Origin: Lysobacter sp.
GTDB taxonomy: Bacteria > Pseudomonadota > Gammaproteobacteria > Xanthomonadales > Xanthomonadaceae
DNA: 64,000 nt
Reading direction: 5' to 3'
Assembly (NCBI GenBank): GCA_013141175.1
Contig: JABFRN010000001.1
Span: 1,441,444-1,505,443 of the forward strand
In this document: positions 48,834-58,279 of the stretch, in pieces
How positions within the stretch are numbered: position 1 is the stretch's first letter
Layout: each line of letters opens with the position of its first letter
Made by a program: the position numbers and the translations under genes
The notes under the pieces: generated by a model
Database searches by the model: none
What the model was told of the DNA's origin: nothing
What the model saw: the letters and a program-made list of their open reading frames with translations, nothing else

Positions 48834-51800
48834 TCAACCCTCGCGATTCTTCAAGAACCGCGCCATCGACACATTGCCCGACTGCGGCACGAACTCCGCC
48901 GCCACATCCACGAAACCGCGCATCACCGCGACCTCGCGCGGCGTGCGGTTCAGCACATCGCGACTTTCCGGCTCCGCGCCATCGTGCAACAACTGCTGCG
49001 TCACCCGCAGCAAACCGTGCAATGCCGCCAGATGCAGCGGACCGAAACCGCGCGGGTCGCGCACCTGCAGACTGGCGTTTTCGTCGAGCAAACGCGCCAT
49101 GCCCGCCAGCACCACTTCCTCGTCGCAAGCCGTGCCGGGTTCGGCACGCGCGCCCAGCAGCAACAACAGCGGCGTCACCCCGCCCGCCGCCTGGACGTCG
49201 GGATCGGCGCCGGCCAGCAGCAGCGCGTCGAGCAGTGCGATCAAGCGGCGCCGGTCGCGGGTGGTGAAACCGAACAGCGTCGCGCAGTGCAGCGGCGTGA
49301 TGCCCTGCGAATCGGTGGCGTTGATGTTGGCGCCGGCCGCAAGCAATCGCGTGCAGACATCCGGCAGGCCGAGCGCGGCGGCCAGCATCAGCACGGTGAC
49401 ATCACCGGGCAGGCGCTGTTCCAGCGTGGCGCCGGCCGCGAGCAGGCGATCGACGATCTCGACCTGACGCATGCTCACCGCCGCCGACAGCGGCGTGGCG
49501 CCGGTCCGCGCGGCCAGCTTCGGGTCGGCGCCGCGCGCCAGCAGCAGTTCGACCACGGCGCGATGGCCGCCGCCGGCCGCGCGCAAGAGGGCGGAGCACC
49601 CCTGGGCGTCGGTGGTGTTGATCGGCATGCCGAGGTCGAGCAGGCGGCGCACGGCATCGGCGTCGCCGACGACCGCAGCCTGCGGCAGATCGGACGGGCG
49701 CAGCGCGCGACCCGGCAGCGGCCATTGCCGCCAGTCGAGCCAGTCGGCGAGATCGCGACGGCCGCTCGACAGCGCGACGCCCAACGGCGTCTGGCCGTCG
49801 GCGGCACGCACATTCGGCGAGGCGCCGTGCAGGATCAGTTGTTTGACGATGGGTTCGCGGCGCAGCGCGGCGGCCAGATGCAGCGCGGTCATGCCGTGCT
49901 GGTCGCGCACGTCGAGTGCGATACCGGTCTCGATGAGCCGTGCGATGACCTGGGTCCAGCCCAGGCGCACCGCAAGCGTGAGCGGTGGGTCGCCGGCCGG
50001 TGTGGGCGCGAACGGGTCGGCGCCGCGATCGAGCAATTCCAGCGCGAGCTTTTCCAACCCGCGATCGGCGCGGTCCGCCGCGACGCAGGCGGCGAGGAAG
50101 CGCGCAACGCCACCGGCGCCTGCGGGCGACACGCCGCGACGCAGCAGGGCGTGGATCGAAGGCGCGGCGGCCGGGCCCTGCGCCAACCACGCGAACATCG
50201 GCGTATCGCCGTGTTCGTCGCGGACCTCGGGGTCGGCGCCGTGGCGCAGCAGCCATTCGATCTGCGCCGGTTCGGCCGGCGAGCCGCCGTCGCGCAGCAG
50301 AGCGCCGAGTTCCTGCGGCGAGACCAGCGGCAGCAAACGTTGCAGCTGATCCTGCTGGTCGAGCGCGTCGCGTCCTTCGTACAGCGCATCGCGCAGCAGT
50401 GAGATCGGCGGGCGATCCGGCAATGGCGCATCGGCGTCGGCGCCGACGCTCGCGGGCAACAGGTAATGCGGATCGATCGCCGACACCAGCGCCCAGCGTC
50501 CCGCGGCGGCGGCATGGTCGATCGCGCGCTTGCCGTCATGATCGGTGTGCGCGGTATCGATGCCCAGATCGAGCAGCGCGCGGATCAGCGTCGGCGATGG
50601 CGCATCGGCCAGGCACGCCAGGATCAGCGCATGGCGACCATGCGCATCGATCGCATGCACGTCGGGACGCGCATCGTTGAGCGCCAACAGCGCCGGCATG
50701 CGACCGCCGCGCGCGGCTTCGAGGAATGGGGTTCGTTGATCGCCATCGCGGGCATGGACGTCGGCGCCTGCGCCGAGCAGGATGCCGATGATCTCGGGAT
50801 GCCCCGCGTAGGCGGCTTCATGCAGCGCACTGCGCCCGCGCGCATCGCGCGCATCGGCCTTGGCGCGATGTTTCAGCAGCAGTTGCACGCCGGCCGGATC
50901 GTCTTCATCGCCACCCGCCGCCGCATGCAGCGCCGGCAGCGCGCCGGGCAATTCGGGCTTCGCGCCGCGTTCCAACAGGAAACGCGCGAGCCGCCAGTTG
51001 CCGGCGGTGCAGGCCAGTGCCAGCGGGCTGGCGTGGTCGCGATTGAGCGGATCGATTTCGGCGCCGGCATCGCGCAGCAGCGCGGCCACGCCGGGGTCGG
51101 AACTGCGCGCGGCGTAATGCAGCGGCGTATTGCCTTCGCCGTCGGCGGTGCGCGGGTCCGCGCCGTTGGTGAGCAGCGTCATCACCGCTTCCGGACGACC
51201 GTGCCAGCTGTCGCGGGTCGCGGCGATCAGCGGGGTCATGCCGGCATGCGTGTTGTTCAGATCGATGCCGTGCGCGATCAGCGTGCGCAGCAGGCGCAGA
51301 TCGGGCAGCACCGCCGCCAGCATCGGCAGCGTGCGCTGGTCGCGGGCATCGATCGGCGGCAGCGCATGCGGATTCGCGCCCGCATCGAGCAGCGCCAGCG
51401 CGCGTTCGGCGCGGCCGTGGCGCGCGGCGTCGTAGAGCGCGGCGTCGAGATCGGCGCCATCGAGCGTGGCGACCACGTCCGACGTGGACGCGTCCGCCTC
51501 TTCGTCGTCGATCGCCTCCTGCAGCAACGCATCGGCGGTGACCGCCGATGGCGACGGCATCCGCAGCAATGCGCGATGCGCGAGCGGCCAGGCCAGCGCG
51601 CACACGCCTGCGACGACCCAGCGGATCGAAGACGACATCAGGTCCGGCCACGCCAGCAGCAAAGTCCCGGCCAGCGGCAGCGCCAGCAGCAGCGCAGCGC
51701 CGAGTCCGCGCCACGCGCGGGTGTCGATCTCGCCGAGCGCACGCCAGTGCGCCTGCAGCGCGCCGCCCTCGCCTTCCTGCCAGCGCCACAGCGGCCAGGT

Positions 51801-52178
51801 CCGCCACAGGCCGATCAGCGCGCCGCCGACGACAGCGCTCACCGCCACCGCAGCGCCGAGCGTCCGCCCCTGCAGCAGCGCCGACAGCGGCCATGCGATC
51901 AATGCGAACAGCGCCAGCAGCGCCAGCGCCCACAGCACGAGGATCGGCCACGCATCGCGGCCGGCCGCGCGCGGAACGAAACGGCCGCCGCGTGCGGCCA
52001 ATGCGAATGCGGGCTGGGCGAGCAGACCGGACACGACGGCGAGCGTGACGCCCGCCATGCCGCCGACCACCGCACCGCCGACACCGGCCAGTGCGGTCGA
52101 CAGCCAACCGATCGACAGCGGCACCGGCCCGAAACGGACCGGCGGCGGTGCGGTGTTGATGCTGTCGACCTCAACCAT
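48834..52178 (-). CDS. Large membrane-anchored ankyrin-repeat protein
   Basis: An 1,114-residue protein. The first 205 residues hold about five hydrophobic helices (near 25-55, 78-100, 108-128, 158-178 and 184-204). The rest is a series of roughly twenty ankyrin repeats with the GxTPLHxAA theme, for example [40 protein letters not shown] and [20 protein letters not shown]. The repeats would face the cytoplasm or periplasm and bind proteins; no catalytic domain is seen. Its start overlaps the YcgL-gene stop by 8 bp, suggesting co-translation. Confidence 0.9.
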   Translation of the reverse strand: MVEVDSINTAPPPVRFGPVPLSIGWLSTALAGVGGAVVGGMAGVTLAVVSGLLAQPAFALAARGGRFVPRAAGRDAWPILVLWALALLALFALIAWPLSALLQGRTLGAAVAVSAVVGGALIGLWRTWPLWRWQEGEGGALQAHWRALGEIDTRAWRGLGAALLLALPLAGTLLLAWPDLMSSSIRWVVAGVCALAWPLAHRALLRMPSPSAVTADALLQEAIDDEEADASTSDVVATLDGADLDAALYDAARHGRAERALALLDAGANPHALPPIDARDQRTLPMLAAVLPDLRLLRTLIAHGIDLNNTHAGMTPLIAATRDSWHGRPEAVMTLLTNGADPRTADGEGNTPLHYAARSSDPGVAALLRDAGAEIDPLNRDHASPLALACTAGNWRLARFLLERGAKPELPGALPALHAAAGGDEDDPAGVQLLLKHRAKADARDARGRSALHEAAYAGHPEIIGILLGAGADVHARDGDQRTPFLEAARGGRMPALLALNDARPDVHAIDAHGRHALILACLADAPSPTLIRALLDLGIDTAHTDHDGKRAIDHAAAAGRWALVSAIDPHYLLPASVGADADAPLPDRPPISLLRDALYEGRDALDQQDQLQRLLPLVSPQELGALLRDGGSPAEPAQIEWLLRHGADPEVRDEHGDTPMFAWLAQGPAAAPSIHALLRRGVSPAGAGGVARFLAACVAADRADRGLEKLALELLDRGADPFAPTPAGDPPLTLAVRLGWTQVIARLIETGIALDVRDQHGMTALHLAAALRREPIVKQLILHGASPNVRAADGQTPLGVALSSGRRDLADWLDWRQWPLPGRALRPSDLPQAAVVGDADAVRRLLDLGMPINTTDAQGCSALLRAAGGGHRAVVELLLARGADPKLAARTGATPLSAAVSMRQVEIVDRLLAAGATLEQRLPGDVTVLMLAAALGLPDVCTRLLAAGANINATDSQGITPLHCATLFGFTTRDRRRLIALLDALLLAGADPDVQAAGGVTPLLLLLGARAEPGTACDEEVVLAGMARLLDENASLQVRDPRGFGPLHLAALHGLLRVTQQLLHDGAEPESRDVLNRTPREVAVMRGFVDVAAEFVPQSGNVSMARFLKNREG

Positions 52179-52440
52179 CCGTCCCCCAATCCTCGGTCAT
52201 CGGATCGGCCATCGTCGGCGGGAACTGCACGTGGAAGCGCTGCGCGCCCAGGTTGGCGCGAACCACGGCGGGATCGACCCGGGCCAGTTTGCGTTCCGGC
52301 GTCAGCGCGACCTCGAGCACGAACTGCAGCGGCCCGAGCTGGGTGCGCAGGGGGGCGGGCAGGCACGCGAAATCGTCGCGCGCGGCCAGATAAAGATAGG
52401 TATCGGCCTTCCGTTGGCTCTTGTAGACGTAGGCATGCAT
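52171..52440 (-). CDS. YcgL domain-containing protein
   Basis: An 89-residue cytoplasmic protein of the YcgL family: [19 protein letters not shown] at the start and the [17 protein letters not shown] block are diagnostic. The biochemical function is unknown. The frame continues 19 codons upstream, but family length and conservation favour ATG 52440. It overlaps the ankyrin gene. Confidence 0.88.
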   Translation of the reverse strand: MHAYVYKSQRKADTYLYLAARDDFACLPAPLRTQLGPLQFVLEVALTPERKLARVDPAVVRANLGAQRFHVQFPPTMADPMTEDWGTDG

Positions 52441-52698
52441 GGCCGGAACGGAAGGTGCCTCGGATGACAGGATGAAAAGACCCGGCGCAGCCGCCACGAG
52501 GCGGATGCGGGGAACTTGGCGCCACGGACCCTTGCGGGCCCGCCCCTGTCAAATCAAACACTTGCGTGCGTGACTTGCGGCGGATGTATCCAAGTATCGC
52601 CCAACCGCCGGATATCGTGGGGATTCCCGGCGAATTGTGCGGCAAAGCACGGTTTGCGGCTAGAGCTTCCCTCTCCCTCGCTCGGTGCGCCCGCTCTT

Positions 52699-52746
52699 CC
52701 CTCTCCCCATACGCGGGGAGAGGGTGCCCGAAGGGCGGGTGAGGGG
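52699..52746. repeat. Intergenic CCCTCTCCCC/GGGGAGAGGG repeat downstream of cydB
   Basis: A hairpin-forming copy of the family seen at 16424-16622, 17 bp past the end of cydB (stop near 52764 on the minus strand). The 260-bp gap between the YcgL gene and cydB contains no gene. It may act as the cydAB terminator. Confidence 0.8.
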
Positions 52747-52763
52747 CGGGGCAACGGGCGCGC

Positions 52764-53771
52764 TCAGTGATACCCCGCGTCCGCCGCCACTTTCCCCTTG
52801 AACACCGAATACGACCACCATGTGTAGCCGAGGATCGCCGGCAGCAGCACCACCAATCCCGCCAGCGCGAAGCCCTGGGTGGCCGGCGGCGCGGCGGCGT
52901 CCCAGATCGTCAATACGGGCGGCACGATGTACGGCCACATGCCCAACAGCAGTCCTGCGAAGCCGAGCAGGAACAGCGACAGACTCAGCACGAACGGGCG
53001 CGCGTCGCGATCGTCGCGCGGAATCGCCCGCCACAGCGCGAAGGTCGCCAGCAGTACCAGCAGCGGCACCGGCGAGAGCCACAGGAAACGGTTGCCCTCG
53101 AACCAGCGCGCCATCACATGGCTGTCCAGGAACGGCAGCCACGCGCTGACCAGACCGATGAAGGCGAACACATTCAACGTGAGCGGTCGCGCAAGCGTGC
53201 GCGCCATCGTCTGCAGCCTGCCATCGGTCTTGAGGATCAGCCACGTCGCGCCGAGCAACGCATAGCCGGACATCACCGCAACGCCGGTCAGCATCGAGAA
53301 CGGGCTGAACCAGCCGAACGCGCCACCGATGTATTTGCCCGCCTGCAGCGGCATGCCCTCGACGATCGCGCCAAGGATCACGCCCTGCGCGAACGCGGCG
53401 AACACCGAGCCCAGCCAGAATGCGGTGCCCCACGCGCGCCGCAGCGTGTGTGCCTTGAACCGGAACTCGAAGGCCACGCCGCGGAACACCAGCGCGATCA
53501 GCATCAGCAGCACCGGCAGATACAACGCCGACAGCACCAGCGCATAGACCTTCGGAAACGCCGCGAGCAGACCGGCGCCACCGAGCACCAGCCAGGTTTC
53601 GTTGCCGTCCCAGATCGGCGCGGCGGTGTTCATCATGTGATCGAGCTGGTCGTCGTCTTCCGCGAACGGCGCGAGGATGCCGAGCCCCAGCACGAAGCCG
53701 TCGAGCAGCACGTACATCATCACGCCGAACGCGATCACCGCGAACCATGCGACGGGAAGCCAGGTTTCCAT
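52764..53771 (-). CDS. cydB: Cytochrome bd ubiquinol oxidase subunit II
   Basis: A 335-residue membrane subunit. The opening METWLPVAWFAVIAFGVMMYVLLDGFVLGLGIL and GNETWLVLGGAGLLAAFP are characteristic. Its partner is cydA, 413 bp upstream on the same strand. A good GGAGG ribosome site (53776-53780 on the complementary strand) remains, 14 bp downstream of which the repeat element ends. The C-terminus resembles the cyanide-insensitive CioB type. Confidence 0.94.
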   Translation of the reverse strand: METWLPVAWFAVIAFGVMMYVLLDGFVLGLGILAPFAEDDDQLDHMMNTAAPIWDGNETWLVLGGAGLLAAFPKVYALVLSALYLPVLLMLIALVFRGVAFEFRFKAHTLRRAWGTAFWLGSVFAAFAQGVILGAIVEGMPLQAGKYIGGAFGWFSPFSMLTGVAVMSGYALLGATWLILKTDGRLQTMARTLARPLTLNVFAFIGLVSAWLPFLDSHVMARWFEGNRFLWLSPVPLLVLLATFALWRAIPRDDRDARPFVLSLSLFLLGFAGLLLGMWPYIVPPVLTIWDAAAPPATQGFALAGLVVLLPAILGYTWWSYSVFKGKVAADAGYH

Positions 53772-53784
53772 GAAATCAACCTCC

Positions 53785-54175
53785 GTCGCCCCCGCGAACG
53801 CGGGGGCCCAGTGTCTTCAAGCGTGATCCAGAATGGACGGCCACAGGTCGTTCCAATAGGGGTTTTCTTTTTCGATCAGTTCGAGTTTCCATTGCCGATT
53901 CCATTTCTTGAGCCGCTTTTCGCGTGTGATCGCCGAGTCCATGGTGTGATGCAGCTCGTACCACACCAACCGATCGACGCTGTGTTTTTTCGTGAAGCCA
54001 TCGGCGAGATGCTCGCGATGCTGCCAAGTCCGAGCGACGAGATCGCTGGTGACGCCGATGTACCAAGGTGCCATTGCGCTTGCTGGCCATGATGTAGACG
54101 GCAGGCTGCTTCATAGGCGCTCTTGCATTGGGGACTGCGCTGAAGACACTGGGTCCCCGCGTTCGCGGGGACGAC
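53785..54175. mobile_element. Candidate GIY-YIG element: inverted repeats enclosing a nuclease gene fragment
   Basis: Arms 53785-53819 and 54141-54175 are reverse complements with two mismatches in 35. Between them lies a single frameshifted GIY-YIG reading frame whose stop codon is inside the left arm. The unit occupies almost exactly the cydA-cydB gap, from 10 bp after the cydA stop to 14 bp before the cydB start. The arm sequence is shared with the 48.6-48.8 kb element. No target-site duplication is obvious. Mobility is inferred. Confidence 0.6.
53817..54114 (-). pseudogene. GIY-YIG nuclease family gene, frameshifted
   Basis: From ATG 54114 the frame reads MKQPAVYIMASKRNGT, the GIY half of a UPF0213-like GIY-YIG domain. 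The YIG half continues in another frame (YIGVTSDLVARTWQHRE ... to ILDHA). One extra G near 54065, in the codons between the two tyrosine motifs, explains the shift. A 98-codon intact gene would result from removing it. The catalytic Arg (DLVARTWQHRE) and a Glu (ENPYWNDLWP region) remain. It is either a decayed gene or a sequencing error. Confidence 0.85.
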
Positions 54176-54184
54176 GATGCGTTC

Positions 54185-55624
54185 TCATACCGCACCTCCC
54201 GCAGTCGGGGTTTCAAGCGCCTCATCCGGCAGCGACAGCGGTCGCGCAGGCGTTTTCTCGCCGTCGTCGGTGTCGGGCGCGGGTTCGTGCGGCTGCGGGC
54301 CCTTGCGCACGAGCTTCAGCAGATACCAGATGCCCGCGCCGAACACGCACACGTACACCAGCGCGAATACCGCGAGCGAGAACGCGACTTCCGCGCCGGA
54401 GACCGCGCTGTTCGATTCCGCCGTGCGCAGCAGGCCGTAGACCGTGTACGGCTGGCGGCCGATCTCGGTGACGTACCAGCCTGCGAGGATCGCGACGAAG
54501 CCCGAGAGCGTCATCGCCTGCCAGCCGCGCAGCAGCCAGCGTCCGACCCGGTGCCGGACATCGAACAGCCAGCCGCGCCGCCACGCGAACGCCGACAGCA
54601 GCACCAGCGCCAGCATCGCGCTGCCGATGCCCACCATCACCCGGAACGCGAAGAACACCGGCGCCACCGGCGGACGCTGATCGGCCGGCACCGAGGTCAG
54701 CGGCGCAATGGTGCCATCGGCGCTGTGGGTCAGGATCAGGCTGCCCAGACGCGGGATCTCGATCGCGTAATCGTTGCGTTCCTCCGCCGCGTTCGGCACC
54801 GCGAACACCACCAGCGGCACGCCTTCTCCGGGTTCGCCGTCGCGCCAGTGGCCTTCCATCGCCGCGACCTTCATCGGCTGGTACTGCAGGGTGTTCAAAC
54901 CGTGCATGTCGCCCGCGAGGATCTGCAGCGGAACCACGATCGCCGCGAAGGCGACCGACAGTTTCAGCATCCGCGTCGCGGCGTCGCGATGCTGGCCGCG
55001 CAGCAGATACGCCGCACCGACGCCGCCGATCACGAAACAGGTGGTGAGGAACGCGGCCAGCACCATGTGCACGAGCCGGTACGGGAACGAGGGGTTGAAG
55101 ATCACCGCCCACCAGTCCTTGGCATGGAAGACGCCATCGACGATCTCGTAGCCGGCCGGCGTCTGCATCCAGCTGTTGGCCGAAGTGATCCAGAACGTCG
55201 AGATCAGCGTGCCCAGCGCGACCATGCACGTCGCGAAGAAATGCAGTTTCTCCGAGACGCGCTTCATGCCGAACAGCATCACCCCGAGGAAAGTGGCTTC
55301 CATGAAGAACGCGGTCAGCACTTCGTAACTGAGCAGCGGGCCGATGACGTTGCCGGCCTTCTCGCTGAGCACCGACCAGTTGGTGCCGAACTGGAAACTC
55401 ATGACGATGCCCGACACCACGCCCATGCCGAAGCTGACCGCGAAGATCTTCAGCCAGAACACGTAGAGATCGCGCCATGCCGCATCGCGGGTGCGCAGCC
55501 AGCGCCATTCCAGGAATGCCAGCCAACTGGCGACGCCGATGGTGAAGGCGGGAAAGAGGATATGGAACGAAATGACGAATCCGAACTGGATCCGCGACAA
55601 CAGCAGGGGGTCGAGCGACATCAT
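54185..55624 (-). CDS. cydA: Cytochrome bd ubiquinol oxidase subunit I, cyanide-insensitive type
   Basis: A 479-residue quinol oxidase subunit. Heme and quinol residues lie in SRIQFGFVISFHILFPAFTIG, the GWYVTEIGRQPYTVYG block and AFFMEATFLGVMLFG. The Q-loop is short, which is typical of the CioA branch rather than E. coli CydA. ATG 55624 is followed by a second in-frame ATG. It precedes cydB and forms a second, copper-independent oxygen reductase beside cbb3. Confidence 0.94.
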   Translation of the reverse strand: MMSLDPLLLSRIQFGFVISFHILFPAFTIGVASWLAFLEWRWLRTRDAAWRDLYVFWLKIFAVSFGMGVVSGIVMSFQFGTNWSVLSEKAGNVIGPLLSYEVLTAFFMEATFLGVMLFGMKRVSEKLHFFATCMVALGTLISTFWITSANSWMQTPAGYEIVDGVFHAKDWWAVIFNPSFPYRLVHMVLAAFLTTCFVIGGVGAAYLLRGQHRDAATRMLKLSVAFAAIVVPLQILAGDMHGLNTLQYQPMKVAAMEGHWRDGEPGEGVPLVVFAVPNAAEERNDYAIEIPRLGSLILTHSADGTIAPLTSVPADQRPPVAPVFFAFRVMVGIGSAMLALVLLSAFAWRRGWLFDVRHRVGRWLLRGWQAMTLSGFVAILAGWYVTEIGRQPYTVYGLLRTAESNSAVSGAEVAFSLAVFALVYVCVFGAGIWYLLKLVRKGPQPHEPAPDTDDGEKTPARPLSLPDEALETPTAGGAV

Positions 55625-55766
55625 CGATGTCTCCGCGAATGGTGACGCCCTCCCGACCGCGGATTGTACGCCTGTCGCTGCGTCCGCGCGGGTGCCGAAG
55701 TGGACGCTGTCATCCGCGCGACGGGCCGGTAAGCTGCGCGTATCTCCGTCCGCTTGCGACCGCACC

Positions 55767-58160
55767 ATGACCGACGCCACCCGCCGCCTTCCGCTCGTTC
55801 TGCAGGCCGCCATCGCGGCTGCGCTGCCCGCGTTGTTCGCTTCGCCGTTCGCTTCGGCGCAAACGCTGACGCTGGACCGGATCATGGCCGACCCCGACTG
55901 GATCGGCAGCGGCGTGGATCAGGCGTGGTGGTCCTGGGACGGCACCCAGGCGCTTTATCAACGCAAGCGCGAGGGCGCGACGATCCGCGATGTCTGGCAG
56001 GTCGCCGTGAGTGGCGGCGCATCCGCGCGCGTCGGTGATGCCGCGCGCGCCGGTCTGGACGCCGCGCAACCGGTGTACGACACCACGCGCACGCGGATGG
56101 CCTACGCGCGCAACGGCGACATCTTCGTGCGCGATCTGCGCAACGGTGCGCTGACCCAACTCACGCGCAGCGAAGCCCAGGAATCGCTGCCGCAGTGGAG
56201 CCGCGACGGCGGTCTGGTCTGGCGCGCGGACAACGACTGGTTCCGCTGGACCGCTGCGAACGGCGTCGTGCAGGCGGCGAACGTGCAGACCGCCGACGAC
56301 CCGGGCAAGCCGCCCGCCGCCGACGACCTGCGCGACCGCCAGCTGCGCCTGATCGACACATTGAAGAACGATCGCGAGCGCCGCGAGGCCGCGCGCAAGC
56401 AGGAACAGGCGTGGCGCGTCGTCGACCCGACCCGCGCGCCCGCGCCGGTGTACCTCGGCAAGAACATCGAGATCGCCGACAGCGCACTGTCGCCCGATGG
56501 CCGCTGGCTGCTGGTCGTGACCACGGCGAAGGGCGCCGATGGCGGCACCGCCGGCAAGATGCCGAAGTACGTGACCGAGTCGGGCTACGAGGAATTCGAG
56601 GAAGTGCGCACCCGCGTCGGCCGCAATCAGCCGATCGCGCACAGCCTGTGGCTGGTCGATATCGCCGGCGCGAAAGCGAGCGAACTCAAGTTCGACTCCT
56701 TGCCGGGCATCGGCGACGACCCGCTCGCCGCGCTGCGCAAGGCGGCGAAACAGGATGCGCTGAAAGGCAACCGCGCTGCGCGCATCGAAACCGACGGCGA
56801 CGGCAACGGCCCGGCGATCCACTGGAGCGACGACAGCCACAACGTCGCGCTGCTGGTCCGCGCCGTCGACAACAAGGATCGCTGGCTGGCCACCGTCGAC
56901 CTGCAGGGCGCCAGGCTGCAGTCGCGGCACCGCCTCACCGACGACGCATGGATCAACTGGAACTACAACGATTTCGGCTGGCTGCGCGACGGCAGGACGC
57001 TGTGGTATCTGTCCGAGGAAAGCGGCTACTCGCATCTTTACGTCAACGACGGCGGCAAGCCGCGCGCGCTCACCTCCGGCCAGTGGGAAGCGTCGTCGCC
57101 GAAGCTCTCCGCCGACGGCGACCGCTTCCGGTTCCTCTGCAACCGCGCCTGGCCGGGCGACTACGAAGTCTGCGATGTGCCGGTGGCCGGCGGCGCGGTG
57201 CGCGAACTCACCGCGCTGGACGGCGTCGAGGATTTCGTCGCCTCGCCCGACGGCGGCAAACTGCTGGTCCGCCATTCCGACAGCTATCTGCCGCCACAGC
57301 TCGCGGTGGTCGACGCCGCTGGTGGCGACGCGCGCGAACTCACCGACACGCGCAGCGCCGCATTCAAGGCGCAGGACTGGATCGCGCCCGAGTACGTGAA
57401 GGTGCCGTCGAAGCACGGTGCGGGCGAAATCCGGGGCAAATATTACGGCCCGAAGCAGCCTGAAGCAGGCAGGACATATCCGGTGGTGCTGTTCGTGCAC
57501 GGTGCCGGCTACCTGCAGAACGTCAGCGACAAGTATCCGAACTACTTCCGCGAACAGATGTTCCACAACCTGCTGGTGCAGCAGGGCTACATCGTGCTGG
57601 ATCTGGATTACCGCGCCTCCGAAGGCTACGGTCGCGACTGGCGCACCGCGATCTACCGGCGCATGGGCGAACCCGAACTGCAGGATTACCTCGACGGCAT
57701 CGACTGGCTCGTGGCCAACAAACAGGCCGACCGCGACCGCGTCGGCATCTACGGCGGCAGCTACGGCGGCTTCATGACGTTCATGGCGCTGTTCAAGCAG
57801 CCCGGCGTGTTCAAGGCCGGCGCCGCGCTGCGCCCGGTCGCCGACTGGTCGCAGTACAACCACGAATACACCAGCAACATCCTCAACACGCCCGAACTCG
57901 ACCCCGAAGCCTATCTGCGCTCGTCGCCGATCGAACTGGCGTCCGGCCTGCGCGACCATCTGCTGATCTGCCACGGCATGATCGACGACAACGTCTTCTA
58001 CCGGGATTCGGTGCTGCTGACGCAGAAGCTGATCGAACTGCGCAAGGGCCGATGGGAGCTGGCGAGCTATCCGCTGGAGCGCCACAGCTTCACCCATCCC
58101 GATGCCTGGTACGACGAATACCGACGCATCCACGAACTGTTCGAGCGCGTGCTGAAGTGA
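55767..58160 (+). CDS. Secreted S9 family peptidase (dipeptidyl peptidase IV-like)
   Basis: A 797-residue protease with a signal peptide (LVLQAAIAAALPALFASPFASA). Residues 40-520 form the propeller. The C-terminal hydrolase has the nucleophile in YGGSYGGF, Asp in GMIDDNVF and His in ERHSFTHPDAW, the order of prolyl oligopeptidases (S9B/C). The frame is open upstream into the cydA region, but ATG 55767 gives the signal peptide. Together with the protease at 20-22 kb it indicates a peptide-using, perhaps predatory lifestyle. Confidence 0.92.
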   Translation: MTDATRRLPLVLQAAIAAALPALFASPFASAQTLTLDRIMADPDWIGSGVDQAWWSWDGTQALYQRKREGATIRDVWQVAVSGGASARVGDAARAGLDAAQPVYDTTRTRMAYARNGDIFVRDLRNGALTQLTRSEAQESLPQWSRDGGLVWRADNDWFRWTAANGVVQAANVQTADDPGKPPAADDLRDRQLRLIDTLKNDRERREAARKQEQAWRVVDPTRAPAPVYLGKNIEIADSALSPDGRWLLVVTTAKGADGGTAGKMPKYVTESGYEEFEEVRTRVGRNQPIAHSLWLVDIAGAKASELKFDSLPGIGDDPLAALRKAAKQDALKGNRAARIETDGDGNGPAIHWSDDSHNVALLVRAVDNKDRWLATVDLQGARLQSRHRLTDDAWINWNYNDFGWLRDGRTLWYLSEESGYSHLYVNDGGKPRALTSGQWEASSPKLSADGDRFRFLCNRAWPGDYEVCDVPVAGGAVRELTALDGVEDFVASPDGGKLLVRHSDSYLPPQLAVVDAAGGDARELTDTRSAAFKAQDWIAPEYVKVPSKHGAGEIRGKYYGPKQPEAGRTYPVVLFVHGAGYLQNVSDKYPNYFREQMFHNLLVQQGYIVLDLDYRASEGYGRDWRTAIYRRMGEPELQDYLDGIDWLVANKQADRDRVGIYGGSYGGFMTFMALFKQPGVFKAGAALRPVADWSQYNHEYTSNILNTPELDPEAYLRSSPIELASGLRDHLLICHGMIDDNVFYRDSVLLTQKLIELRKGRWELASYPLERHSFTHPDAWYDEYRRIHELFERVLK

Positions 58161-58197
58161 TCCACCGGCGCGGCGGCGGCCTGCATGGTCGCTGCCG

Positions 58198-58256
58198 TTA
58201 GCGCAAAAGTAACGAAAATATCGCGAAATCTTGCGATCCCCATAATGTTGCGCTAA
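58198..58256 (+). promoter_or_regulatory. AT-rich promoter region of eptA flanked by a 9-bp inverted repeat
   Basis: TTAGCGCAA (58198-58206) and TTGCGCTAA (58248-58256) are exact reverse complements, start-to-start distance 50 bp, about five helical turns. A CATAAT -10-like element lies at 58241-58246, 34 bp before the ATG. The intervening sequence is unusually AT-rich. A two-component regulator site is possible but no consensus is recognised. Confidence 0.4.
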
Positions 58257-58279
58257 GCCGCGCCCCGGATGCTGACACG

